Source: UPXZ01 sp964568675
Lineage (GTDB): Bacteria; Bacteroidota; Bacteroidia; Bacteroidales; Paludibacteraceae
Reading direction: 5' to 3'
Assembly (NCBI GenBank): GCA_964568675.1
Contig: CAZMQV010000003.1
Coordinates: forward strand, 1 to 64,000
Length of the DNA: 64,000 nucleotides
Shown: positions 1 to 7,471 of the stretch, piece by piece
How the letters are laid out: the number at the start of each line of letters is the position of its first letter
How positions within the stretch are numbered: position 1 is the first letter of the stretch
Notes under the pieces: generated by a model
What the model was told of the DNA's origin: nothing
Databases searched by the model: none
What the model saw: the letters and a program-made list of their open reading frames with translations, nothing else
Position numbers and translations under genes: made by a program

Positions 1-609
1 TCTTCATGCATAAGACAAAAGTAATGTTTTTCACACGAAATCCTGTAGAACCATTTGTTTTAATCCGACGATAGATTCTAACTTATAAACCCAGATAAAA
101 GTTTAAATAATATGTCTATTTGAAATTTTTCAAGGGTTTATTATTTTCTTTTAATACCTTTTTGTCTGTTTTTATAACATTCAGAATGTTTTTATTGTTC
201 ATCTTTGTTTATAAAAAATACATTAATAACGAAAGCATCCCCACATCAACCAATATGTCCAACTAAGAGAGACACCACGACTGATTTTTTTAGAATTTGA
301 TTTGATAAAATCCGGGAGGTAGTTTAGTAAGGATCCCATATTCTCCGCATTGCATCGGCTACACGAAACTTCCACCCTTTGCCATCAAAAAAATTGCAAA
401 CTATTTTCAGGATAGCACTCTGTCATTTTTTTCTTCGATTTTTATAAGGAGACAGTGTGGATCAAGTCCGATTAATACTTACACAAATGCTAAAACAAAA
501 AATTATCCTCTTCTTAGGGAAAACGGGTGATTAGTTACGTAAATAAGTCAAGATAAGCTCAATTGCATTATTGTTCATTTTAAACATATCACCATCTTTT
601 TTAACCATA
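1..609. other. AT-rich stretch with no recognisable gene
   Basis: I see no open frame with family features, no RNA gene and no clear repeat here. It presumably holds the tail of whatever lies to the left plus spacer DNA. Confidence 0.5.
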
Positions 610-615
610 AAAAAA

Positions 616-647
616 TTTGAAATTACAGAATTTTTTCAGTACTTTTG
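616..647 (+). promoter_or_regulatory. Bacteroidota-type promoter for the DUF4332 gene
   Basis: A -33 element TTTG (616-619) lies 20 bp before the -7 element TACTTTTG (640-647), matching the Bacteroides primary-sigma consensus TTTG / TAnnTTTG. Transcription should start near 654, giving a leader of about 80 nt before the ATG at 733. Confidence 0.6.
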
Positions 648-732
648 AAAAGTGATTGACAAAATAAAAATCACATCGGGATAAACACGGAATATTCATA
701 TTTTTCACAATTATAAATTTATCTATATTATT

Positions 733-1143
733 ATGTCAAACTACAAAATTGAAGAAATTGAAGGTATCGGACCATCATTAGGCGAGAAACTTAGAGCCAC
801 GGGCATCAACACCACCGACAAACTATTGGAAAGCACAAAAACTCCAAAACAAAGAAAAGAATTAGCTGAATCAACAGAAATTTCAGAGAAACTGATTCTT
901 AGATTTGCAAACATGGCCGATCTTTTCCGCGTGAATGGCCTAGGAAAGGAATATACCGAGTTGCTCGAAAAATCAGGAGTTGACACAGTTCCTGAATTAG
1001 CTCAACGCAATGGGGCAAACCTCACCGTTAAAATGGAAGAGGTGAATGCAGAAAAGAATTTAGTGCGCAAAACTCCAAGCCAAAGTGTTGTGGAAAAATG
1101 GATTGAAGAAGCCAAAACACTACCAAGAGCGCTTGAATATTAA
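733..1143 (+). CDS. DUF4332 helix-hairpin-helix protein
   Basis: This 136-residue protein has no signal peptide or membrane segment. It starts with a helix-hairpin-helix-like motif (IEGIGPSLGEKLRATGI, residues about 8-25). A second such motif (VNGLGKEYTELLEKSGV) lies near residues 67-83, an arrangement typical of DUF4332 proteins. Tandem HhH units usually contact DNA backbones non-specifically, so a nucleic-acid-binding role is likely but unproven. It is a single-gene unit with its own promoter upstream and an intrinsic terminator downstream. The family assignment rests on motif recognition; the cellular function is unknown. Confidence 0.8.
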   Translation: MSNYKIEEIEGIGPSLGEKLRATGINTTDKLLESTKTPKQRKELAESTEISEKLILRFANMADLFRVNGLGKEYTELLEKSGVDTVPELAQRNGANLTVKMEEVNAEKNLVRKTPSQSVVEKWIEEAKTLPRALEY

Positions 1144-1175
1144 TTCATTAACGAATAAAATTAGTATTGAATATA

Positions 1176-1207
1176 AAAACTGCCTGCATTTTGGGCAGTT
1201 TTTTTTA
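1176..1207 (+). terminator. Intrinsic terminator after the DUF4332 gene
   Basis: The stem AAAACTGCC pairs with GGGCAGTTTT around a short loop and runs into a T-tract (about 1199-1206). Confidence 0.8.
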
Positions 1208-1274
1208 TCGTTTTTTCTAAAATTTCTTGCTTTCAAACAAAAAAAACCACTAAATTTGTAACCGAAATACAAAT

Positions 1275-1350
1275 GCCTTTTTAGCTCAGTTGGTAGAGCA
1301 ATTCATTCGTAATGAATAGGTCTGGGGTTCGAGTCCCCAAAAAGGCTCCA
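1275..1350 (+). tRNA. tRNA-Thr (anticodon CGU)
   Basis: The cloverleaf is complete. The acceptor GCCTTTT pairs with AAAAGGC, the D arm is GCTC...GAGC, the anticodon stem ATTCA/TGAAT encloses the loop TTCGTAA (anticodon CGT, reading ACG), and the T arm is TGGGG-TTCGAGT-CCCCA. The 3' CCA is encoded (1348-1350). A -7-like TAAATTTG at 1251-1258 probably drives it. pabB begins within about 20-100 nt downstream, so the two may be co-transcribed. Confidence 0.95.
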
Positions 1351-1367
1351 TCTTTCCTGAAAACGCA

Positions 1368-2396
1368 GTGTTAAAGCTTGCGCGAAAACGAATGAGACTA
1401 CCCAACGACTTCAAAACCCTTTCACAAAGTGATGCCGCCTTGCGAATGAACAAACTTGGCACGGCTCACATTCCATTTCTTTTCATCATCGACTATCGAG
1501 CACAAAACACCATTGTGCTCCTCGAAAACGAAATTGACTGTTCAAAAATATTGTTTCAATTCGAAAACGCATCCAATATTTCGATCAAAGGCAAGTCCAT
1601 TGGCGCAGATAATTTTACTTTCGAGAAATATCCTATTTCAAAATCGGATTATTCAGTGAAAATTCAAAAAATAAAAGATGAGATACGTAAAGGGAATTCA
1701 TTTCTGACAAATTTCACACAACCCACGCCGATTTCAACCAATCTGTCGTTGCAAGAAATATTCCATCGCTCCAACGCAAAATTCAAACTCTGGTTGAGAG
1801 ATTGGTTTGTCGTGTTTTCGCCCGAACTTTTCATAAAAATTGAACAAGGAAACATCGCCTCCTTCCCCATGAAAGGAACGATAGATGCGTCGATACCTTT
1901 TGCCGAGACCACTATACTCAACGACGTAAAAGAAATGGCAGAACACGCCACCATTGTGGATTTAATCCGAAATGACTTGAGCATGGTAGCAAAAAATGTA
2001 GAAGTAAAACGCTACCGATACGTAGAAAAAATAGACACGAACCACTCCGAACTCTTACAATTAAGTTCAGAAATAGTGGGGGAATTGCCTCGCGACTACG
2101 AAAAAAACATAGGAGATATTATTTTCAAACTACTCCCTGCCGGTTCGATTTGTGGTGCACCCAAACCCAAAACTCTATCGATAATAGATGATGTAGAAGC
2201 CTACGATCGCGGATTTTACTCCGGCATTTGTGGCTATTTTGATGGTGAAAATTTAGAATCGGCAGTGATGATACGTTTTATTGAACAAACTGAAAGTGGA
2301 TTTGTATTTAAAAGCGGTGGCGGAATAACGAGTTTGAGCGATGCAGAAAAGGAATACGAAGAGTTGATTCAAAAAATATATATACCGATTTATTAA
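1368..2396 (+). CDS. pabB: Aminodeoxychorismate synthase component I
   Basis: Converts chorismate plus ammonia to 4-amino-4-deoxychorismate, the first step of p-aminobenzoate and folate synthesis. The chorismate-binding fold is evident. The motif PMKGT (Lys near residue 168) corresponds to the PIKGT of PabB, whose lysine forms the covalent intermediate; anthranilate synthases have Ala there. Other conserved blocks are DLIRNDLSMVA and GSICGAPKPKT with SGICGYF near the C-terminus. The length fits the short Bacteroidota form, which lacks an N-terminal extension. The longest frame starts at a GTG; ATG starts at 1392 or 1446 (before NKLGTAHIPFLFI) are at least as plausible. pabA and pabC are not adjacent. 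Confidence 0.88.
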   Translation: MLKLARKRMRLPNDFKTLSQSDAALRMNKLGTAHIPFLFIIDYRAQNTIVLLENEIDCSKILFQFENASNISIKGKSIGADNFTFEKYPISKSDYSVKIQKIKDEIRKGNSFLTNFTQPTPISTNLSLQEIFHRSNAKFKLWLRDWFVVFSPELFIKIEQGNIASFPMKGTIDASIPFAETTILNDVKEMAEHATIVDLIRNDLSMVAKNVEVKRYRYVEKIDTNHSELLQLSSEIVGELPRDYEKNIGDIIFKLLPAGSICGAPKPKTLSIIDDVEAYDRGFYSGICGYFDGENLESAVMIRFIEQTESGFVFKSGGGITSLSDAEKEYEELIQKIYIPIY

Positions 2397-2400
2397 AACG

Positions 2401-2425
2401 AAAACTGATAAATTTCATCAGTTTT
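2401..2425 (+). terminator. Probable terminator of pabB
   Basis: A short perfect stem AAAACTGAT / ATCAGTTTT lies immediately after the pabB stop. The T-tract is only four bases, so efficiency is uncertain. Confidence 0.5.
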
Positions 2426-2630
2426 GATTCGACTTTAGAATATCACACTGTCATTGTTTAAAAAAAATCTTTAGTCTTTGTAATCAAATTACCATTTTTA
2501 ATAGCTCATATCAAATCAATAATCCGTTAAGCGATTAAGGCAAAAGAGAAGAACTTCAAAAAAAATTATCATTTAAAAGCTCATATTTATCAAATTTGAA
2601 AGATTTTTGAACATTTTAATTACATATTTG

Positions 2631-2662
2631 TTTGTATATTCAAAACAAATGATTTATCTTTG
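2631..2662 (+). promoter_or_regulatory. Promoter of the leu operon
   Basis: TTTG (2631-2634) and TATCTTTG (2655-2662) are separated by 20 bp, an excellent match to the Bacteroides consensus. A second TTTG at 2627-2630 could also serve. The expected start near 2669 places the leader peptide about 25 nt into the transcript. Confidence 0.8.
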
Positions 2663-2693
2663 CATTCGAATAAAAAACAAATCAAAATCACCA

Positions 2694-2762
2694 ATGGCAA
2701 TAAATTTTATACATATTCTCCTTCTCGATATTATTCTTCTCTTACAAAACAAGAAGAAGTGA
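2694..2762 (+). CDS. leuL: Leu/Ile-rich leader peptide of the leu operon
   Basis: A 22-codon frame (ATG to TGA) lies between the promoter and an intrinsic terminator. It contains six leucine and five isoleucine codons, with the core ILLLDIILLL, followed by three lysines at the end. Runs of codons for the pathway's end product just upstream of a terminator are the hallmark of ribosome-mediated attenuation, as in proteobacterial leu and ilv operons. The peptide is too short for homology evidence; the case rests on composition and position. The gene symbol is by analogy with E. coli leuL. Confidence 0.75.
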   Translation: MAINFIHILLLDIILLLQNKKK

Positions 2763-2803
2763 GTTGGGGTATGTATATTACTTAATCGAATACATAAATT
2801 GAA

Positions 2804-2837
2804 AAACCTTTCTCACTAAACCGGGAAAGGTTTTTTT
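2804..2837 (+). terminator. Attenuator terminator of the leu operon
   Basis: The stem AAACCTTTC (2804-2812) pairs with GAAAGGTTT (2825-2833), followed by Ts to 2837. It lies 42 nt after the leader-peptide stop and 110 nt before leuA. A smaller hairpin TATGTAT (2770-2776) / ATACATA (2790-2796) sits between the leader stop and the terminator. The exact antiterminator partner was not resolved by eye. Confidence 0.8.
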
Positions 2838-2947
2838 ATGAAAATATCAGCATTAATTATTTTATCAAAAAAGATACAGACAATATATTAACAGTAAAAA
2901 AACCGTTACCCCACGGTCATCACAAAATGAGAAAAAGGGGATAAAAC

Positions 2948-4441
2948 ATGGATAAACTTATAATTTTTGATACTACTTTGCGCGATGGTGAGCAAGTGCC
3001 CGGATGTCAGTTGAATACTGTAGAAAAAATCCAAGTAGCCAAAGCTCTTGAGGGACTTGGAGTTGATGTAATAGAAGCCGGTTTCCCGATTTCAAGTCCA
3101 GGCGACTTTAATTCGGTAGTAGAAATATCGAAAGCCGTAACATGGCCTACCATTTGCGCTTTGACTCGCGGTGTGCAAAAAGACATAGAAGTGGCAGCTG
3201 AAGCACTACAATTTGCTAAACACAAACGCATTCATACTGGGATTGGGACATCCGACTTACACATTAAACACAAATTCAATTCTACACGCGAAGAAATTTT
3301 GGAACGAGCGATAGCCGCCACCAAATACGCGAAAAAATATGTAGAAGACGTGGAATTTTATTGCGAAGACGCCGGACGCTCCGACAATGCTTATCTGGCC
3401 AAAGTAGTGGAAGCTGTAATCAAAGCCGGCGCCACGGTAGTAAATATCCCCGACACAACCGGCTATTGCCTTCCATCGGAATATGGCGATAAAATAAGAT
3501 ACCTCTTCGAAAATGTAAAAGGAATCCACAACGCCATCATCTCTACACATTGCCACAACGACCTGGGAATGGCAACCGCCAACACCATTGCCGGAGTTAT
3601 GAACGGTGCTCGCCAAGTAGAAGTTACCATCAATGGCATTGGTGAACGTGCCGGAAACACCTCGCTCGAAGAAGTGGTAATGATTTTGAAAAGCCACAAA
3701 GAGATAAGCATTGAAACAAACGTAAATACGCAAAAGATATTCCCTATCAGCCGTATGGTTTCAAGTTTGATGAACATGCCCGTGCAGCCCAACAAGGCAA
3801 TAGTCGGTCGCAACGCCTTTGCGCACTCATCAGGAATACATCAGGATGGAGTACTTAAAGGGCGTGAAACTTATGAAATCATAGACCCAAAAGATGTGGG
3901 GATTGATGAAAATTCAATTATTCTGACAGCCCGTAGCGGACGCGCCGCTCTGAAACACCGCCTTTCGGTATTAGGAGTTGATACAGGGAACGGTAAATTG
4001 GAGGAAATCTACGAGGCTTTCCTGAAACTTGCCGATAAGAAAAAAGATATTAATGACGACGATATATTGATGTTAGCCGGTCAAGAACGTTCAGCCAACA
4101 AACGTATAAAAATTGATTATCTGCAAGTAACTTCCGGCGTAGGTTTGAAATCGGTTGCCAGCATCGGTCTTATCATTGCTGGAGAAAAATTCGAAGCGGC
4201 TTCGAGTGGTAACGGACCTGTTGACGCCGCTATCAAAGCGCTTAAACAGATTATCAAACGCAACATGACACTACGAGAGTTTACCATTCAAGCCATCAGC
4301 CGAGGAAGTGACGATGTGGGTAAAGTGCACATGCAAGTAGAAAACGAAGGATTGGTTTATTATGGATTTGGAGCAAACACCGACATCGTAGCCGCATCAG
4401 TTGAGGCGTACGTCGATGCGATTAACAAATTTATAAAATAG
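2948..4441 (+). CDS. leuA: 2-isopropylmalate synthase
   Basis: Condenses acetyl-CoA with 2-oxoisovalerate, the committed step of leucine synthesis. The N-terminal DRE-TIM barrel carries DTTLRDGEQVPG (residues about 8-19), the metal-binding HCHNDLGMA near residue 200 and NGIGERAGNTSLEE. HSSGIHQDG marks the subdomain after the barrel. The C-terminal third (from about residue 370) matches the LeuA allosteric leucine-binding domain, so feedback inhibition is expected. The length of 497 residues is typical. It is the first structural gene of the operon behind the attenuator, and the ATG is the obvious start. Confidence 0.95.
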   Translation: MDKLIIFDTTLRDGEQVPGCQLNTVEKIQVAKALEGLGVDVIEAGFPISSPGDFNSVVEISKAVTWPTICALTRGVQKDIEVAAEALQFAKHKRIHTGIGTSDLHIKHKFNSTREEILERAIAATKYAKKYVEDVEFYCEDAGRSDNAYLAKVVEAVIKAGATVVNIPDTTGYCLPSEYGDKIRYLFENVKGIHNAIISTHCHNDLGMATANTIAGVMNGARQVEVTINGIGERAGNTSLEEVVMILKSHKEISIETNVNTQKIFPISRMVSSLMNMPVQPNKAIVGRNAFAHSSGIHQDGVLKGRETYEIIDPKDVGIDENSIILTARSGRAALKHRLSVLGVDTGNGKLEEIYEAFLKLADKKKDINDDDILMLAGQERSANKRIKIDYLQVTSGVGLKSVASIGLIIAGEKFEAASSGNGPVDAAIKALKQIIKRNMTLREFTIQAISRGSDDVGKVHMQVENEGLVYYGFGANTDIVAASVEAYVDAINKFIK

Positions 4442-4582
4442 AAAATCTCAACTTGTTTTTTCATATTCATTTCAAAAAGAAAAGAAACAATCGACAAGTC
4501 AAAACAAAAAGTACTAATAAAATGTTTGAAAACAATTGACTATCACATTCAATTGCATAAAAACAAATTAAAATAATTAAAC

Positions 4583-5980
4583 ATGCAAAATAACGCAAAA
4601 ACACTTTTCGATAAACTATGGGATGCTCATGTGATTTCATCTGTAGAAAACGGACCTACTCAAATATACATTGATCGCCATTTCTGTCATGAGGTTACAA
4701 GCCCACAGGCATTTGATGGTCTGCGCAAACGTGGTCTGAAGGTTTTCCGTCCGGAAAAAACTACCATGACCGCCGACCACAACACACCAACAATCAATCA
4801 GGATCAACCGGTTAAAGACCCAATATCAAGAAATCAACTTGACACATTCGCAAAAAATGCTGCTGAATTTGGAATGCCTCTTTTCTATCCGCTCGGACAT
4901 GACAAGAACGGTGTGGTACACATCATAGGCCCTGAAAATGGCTTTACCCAACCCGGAATGACCATTGTGTGCGGCGATAGCCACACTTCCACTCACGGCG
5001 CGTTTGGAACAATAGCGTTTGGTATCGGCACCAGCGAAGTGGAAATGGTACTTGCTACGCAATGTATTTTGCAAACTCGCCCCAAAACCATGCGCATTAC
5101 CTTCAAAGGAAAACTAAATCCGGGTGTAACCTCCAAAGACTTGGCACTCTTTATGATATCGAAACTTACAACAGGCGGTGCCACAGGTTATTTTGTAGAA
5201 TATGCGGGTGAAGCAATCGAAAACATGAGCATGGAACAGCGCATGACCGTTTGCAACCTTTCCATTGAAATGGGCGCACGCGGAGGCTTGGTAGCTCCCG
5301 ATGACACTACTTTCAACTACCTCAAAGGACGTGAATTTGCTCCCAAAGGCGAAGAATGGGAAAAAAAACTAGCATATTGGAAAACACTGAAAAGCGATGC
5401 CGACGCAATTTTTGACGAAGAACTTGTATTTGACGCTTCGCAAATTGAGCCAATGATAACCTACGGCACCAATCCTGGAATGGGAATGAGTATTTCTGAA
5501 AGCATCCCCACCCTCGATGACATTGATGAAGCCGGACGCATCTCTTTTAAGAAATCATTGGAATACATGGGCTTCGAACCGGGCGAAAAACTTCTTGGTA
5601 AAGCGATTGATTATGTTTTTCTCGGAAGTTGCACCAATGGACGGATTGAAGATTTCCGAATTTTTGCCAATTACGTGAAAGGAAAGAAAAAAGCTGACAA
5701 CATCACTGCCTGGCTTGTGCCCGGAAGTTGGAAAGTACGCCAACAAATAGAAGCTGAAGGACTCGACAAAATACTTTCAGAAGCTGGTTTTGCGTTGCGT
5801 CAACCGGGATGCTCCGCTTGCCTTGCAATGAATGACGACAAAGTTCCGGCAGGCAAATATGCGGTAAGCACATCTAACCGCAACTTCGAAGGCCGTCAGG
5901 GACCTGGCGCACGCACAATTCTCGCAGGCCCACTTGTGGCAGCGGCAGCAGCAGTAACCGGAAAAATTACGATGCCTTAA
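4583..5980 (+). CDS. leuC: 3-isopropylmalate dehydratase large subunit
   Basis: The large subunit of isopropylmalate isomerase (465 residues) of the aconitase family carries the [4Fe-4S] cluster that interconverts 2- and 3-isopropylmalate. Visible signatures are TMTADHNTPT, GDSHTSTHGAFG (about residues 133-144), the cluster cysteine in FLGSCTNGRIEDF (about 349), and the paired cysteines in QPGCSACLAMN (about 410-413). It works as a heterodimer with LeuD. The leuA-leuC gap is 141 bp with no terminator. Downstream, 434 bp separate it from leuD, filled by a gene relic. Confidence 0.96.
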   Translation: MQNNAKTLFDKLWDAHVISSVENGPTQIYIDRHFCHEVTSPQAFDGLRKRGLKVFRPEKTTMTADHNTPTINQDQPVKDPISRNQLDTFAKNAAEFGMPLFYPLGHDKNGVVHIIGPENGFTQPGMTIVCGDSHTSTHGAFGTIAFGIGTSEVEMVLATQCILQTRPKTMRITFKGKLNPGVTSKDLALFMISKLTTGGATGYFVEYAGEAIENMSMEQRMTVCNLSIEMGARGGLVAPDDTTFNYLKGREFAPKGEEWEKKLAYWKTLKSDADAIFDEELVFDASQIEPMITYGTNPGMGMSISESIPTLDDIDEAGRISFKKSLEYMGFEPGEKLLGKAIDYVFLGSCTNGRIEDFRIFANYVKGKKKADNITAWLVPGSWKVRQQIEAEGLDKILSEAGFALRQPGCSACLAMNDDKVPAGKYAVSTSNRNFEGRQGPGARTILAGPLVAAAAAVTGKITMP

Positions 5981-6012
5981 ATATACACAAAAATTATGTC
6001 AATGTAAAAATT

Positions 6013-6026
6013 TGCCAATATGCCAA
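6013..6026. repeat. Left inverted repeat bounding the relic between leuC and leuD
   Basis: TGCCAATATGCCAA here is the reverse complement, with one mismatch in 14, of TTGGCACATTGGCA at 6375-6388. Both copies consist of two TTGGCA-type half-sites spaced 8 bp apart. Confidence 0.6.
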
Positions 6027-6363
6027 ATTCAGATTTCGCAAAATAGTAAGCTTATGATAAACTTGAATTTGCATTGAACATTATTGATTGTGTCTAAAAT
6101 CAGGAACTGACAAAAAGCTCGTTATTGCAAGATAATTATTAAAAAGCGGAACTTCTATCGGGGGCAAAAGCCCGCGAGATGCAAAACAGTGAAAGAACAT
6201 CCGATTTTATTCCTGAAATCAGGATTTTTAACGAAGAAAGCGGAAAAGACCGAGTTTTGGCTATTATTGTGCAAATATTCAGACAATTATCCTTTTGAAA
6301 AAAATAAAAGAAATACAACGCATTATTAACAGTATCATAAATTCAGCCATAAGTAAAAAATAG
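6020..6363 (+). pseudogene. Decayed four-helix-bundle (23S rRNA IVS-type) protein gene
   Basis: No intact frame exists, but successive frames spell a recognisable four-helix-bundle protein of the 23S-rRNA-intervening-sequence family. LKSGTSIGG is in frame from 6139. AREMQNSERTSDFI follows in the next frame from 6170. KKAEKTEFWLLLCKYSDNYPFE is in a third frame from about 6234. LKKIKEIQRIINSIINSA follows to a stop at 6361-6363. Remnants upstream (FAKIVSLY-like, about 6034-6060) suggest a start near 6020. At least three frameshifts and several in-frame stops make it non-functional. In the family these proteins are about 110-130 residues and of unclear role. Here the relic sits within the leu operon and is bounded by inverted repeats. 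Confidence 0.75.
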
Positions 6364-6374
6364 CCGCACTGCCA

Positions 6375-6388
6375 TTGGCACATTGGCA
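6375..6388. repeat. Right inverted repeat bounding the relic
   Basis: TTGGCACATTGGCA pairs with the left copy at 6013-6026. A further ATTGGCA occurs at 6398-6404, just before leuD. Confidence 0.6.
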
Positions 6389-6414
6389 TATTTACAGATT
6401 GGCACATTAGTTAT

Positions 6415-7005
6415 ATGGAAAAATTCAAAACATTAACATCGACACTGGTACCACTACCCATTGAAAATGTAGATACCGACCAAATAATACCCGCACGCTT
6501 TCTGAAAGCGACAAACAAAGAAGGCTTTGGCGACAACCTATTTGCCGATTGGCGCTACAACAAAGACAGTTCGCCCAAGTCTGATTTCGTATTAAACAAT
6601 CCAACATATTCAGGAGATGTGCTGGTAGCCGGAAAAAATTTCGGTTCGGGAAGTAGTCGTGAACATGCCGCATGGGCAATTGCCGGATATGGTTTCAAAG
6701 TTGTGGTATCCAGTTTCTTTGCCGATATTTTCAAAAACAACGCTTTGAACAACGGAGTTCTGCCCGTAGTGGTTACACCTGAATTTTTAGCTGAACTTTT
6801 CGCTGATATTAGTAATGACAATAAAACTTCGGTTACAGTAGATTTGGAAAAACAAACCATCATCAACAACACTCGAAACAAAAGCGAACAGTTCGAAATC
6901 AACGCCTACAAAAAAGAATGTCTGTTGCAAGGTCTCGACGATATCGACTATTTGCTAAGCAAAAAAGACCTTACCGAAGCCTGGGAAAAAAGACAGGCAA
7001 ATTAG
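6415..7005 (+). CDS. leuD: 3-isopropylmalate dehydratase small subunit
   Basis: The small (swivel) subunit of isopropylmalate isomerase, 196 residues, is the partner of LeuC. Signatures are NVDTDQIIPARFLK (residues about 19-32), the substrate loop GKNFGSGSSREHAAWA (about 73-88) and SFFADIFKNNALNNGVLPV. Length and motifs are normal and the gene looks fully functional. The upstream gap to leuC (434 bp) is unusual for a leuCD pair, which is normally nearly contiguous, because a degenerate element has been inserted. I see no new terminator in that gap, so read-through from leuC is likely. Confidence 0.95.
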   Translation: MEKFKTLTSTLVPLPIENVDTDQIIPARFLKATNKEGFGDNLFADWRYNKDSSPKSDFVLNNPTYSGDVLVAGKNFGSGSSREHAAWAIAGYGFKVVVSSFFADIFKNNALNNGVLPVVVTPEFLAELFADISNDNKTSVTVDLEKQTIINNTRNKSEQFEINAYKKECLLQGLDDIDYLLSKKDLTEAWEKRQAN

Positions 7006-7129
7006 GTAATAACATTACCGGAACTTTTCCAAACAGAGGATAAGTTCCGGTTGCGTTTATCAAATCAACACAACAACACAGCATTTCGTATTTAAATGAT
7101 TATTACAAAAAAGTTTTCGACAAAAAAGT

Positions 7130-7468
7130 ATGAATATTGAAGATCTTCGGGAATTTTGCATTTCATTGCCGGATACCACTGAAAGTTTTCCGTTTGACGA
7201 CGTAACATTGGTAATCAAGACCGGAGGTAAAATATTTGCAATCATCCCACTTGACGAACCAGACACTTGCATCGCACTCAAATGCAATCCAGACTTGGCT
7301 GTAGAACTAAGAGAACGATACAGCTGTGTGAAACCCGCAAGACATTTAAGCAAAAAACATTGGAATACCGTATTCATATCATCTGAAATCACTGAGCTTC
7401 AAACTAAAGAGTGGATAAAACATTCTTATGAATTGGTGAGGCTGGGATTGTCGAAAAAAAACAAGTAA
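7130..7468 (+). CDS. MmcQ/YjbR family protein
   Basis: This 112-residue protein carries the MmcQ/YjbR (CyaY-like fold) signature: an N-terminal LREFCISLPDTTESFPFDD, then a beta-rich core, and HLSKKHWNTVF near residue 66-76. Members are often labelled DNA-binding, but a defined function is lacking. It ends three bases before the start of the following LeuA-like gene, so it is translationally tied to the leu operon. That does not prove a role in leucine synthesis. No signal peptide or membrane segment is present. Confidence 0.8.
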   Translation: MNIEDLREFCISLPDTTESFPFDDVTLVIKTGGKIFAIIPLDEPDTCIALKCNPDLAVELRERYSCVKPARHLSKKHWNTVFISSEITELQTKEWIKHSYELVRLGLSKKNK

Positions 7469-7471
7469 AAT

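Noticed and set aside
3257..3813. Long minus-strand frames opposite leuA
   Set aside because: LeuA motifs are complete on the plus strand, so these are shadows.
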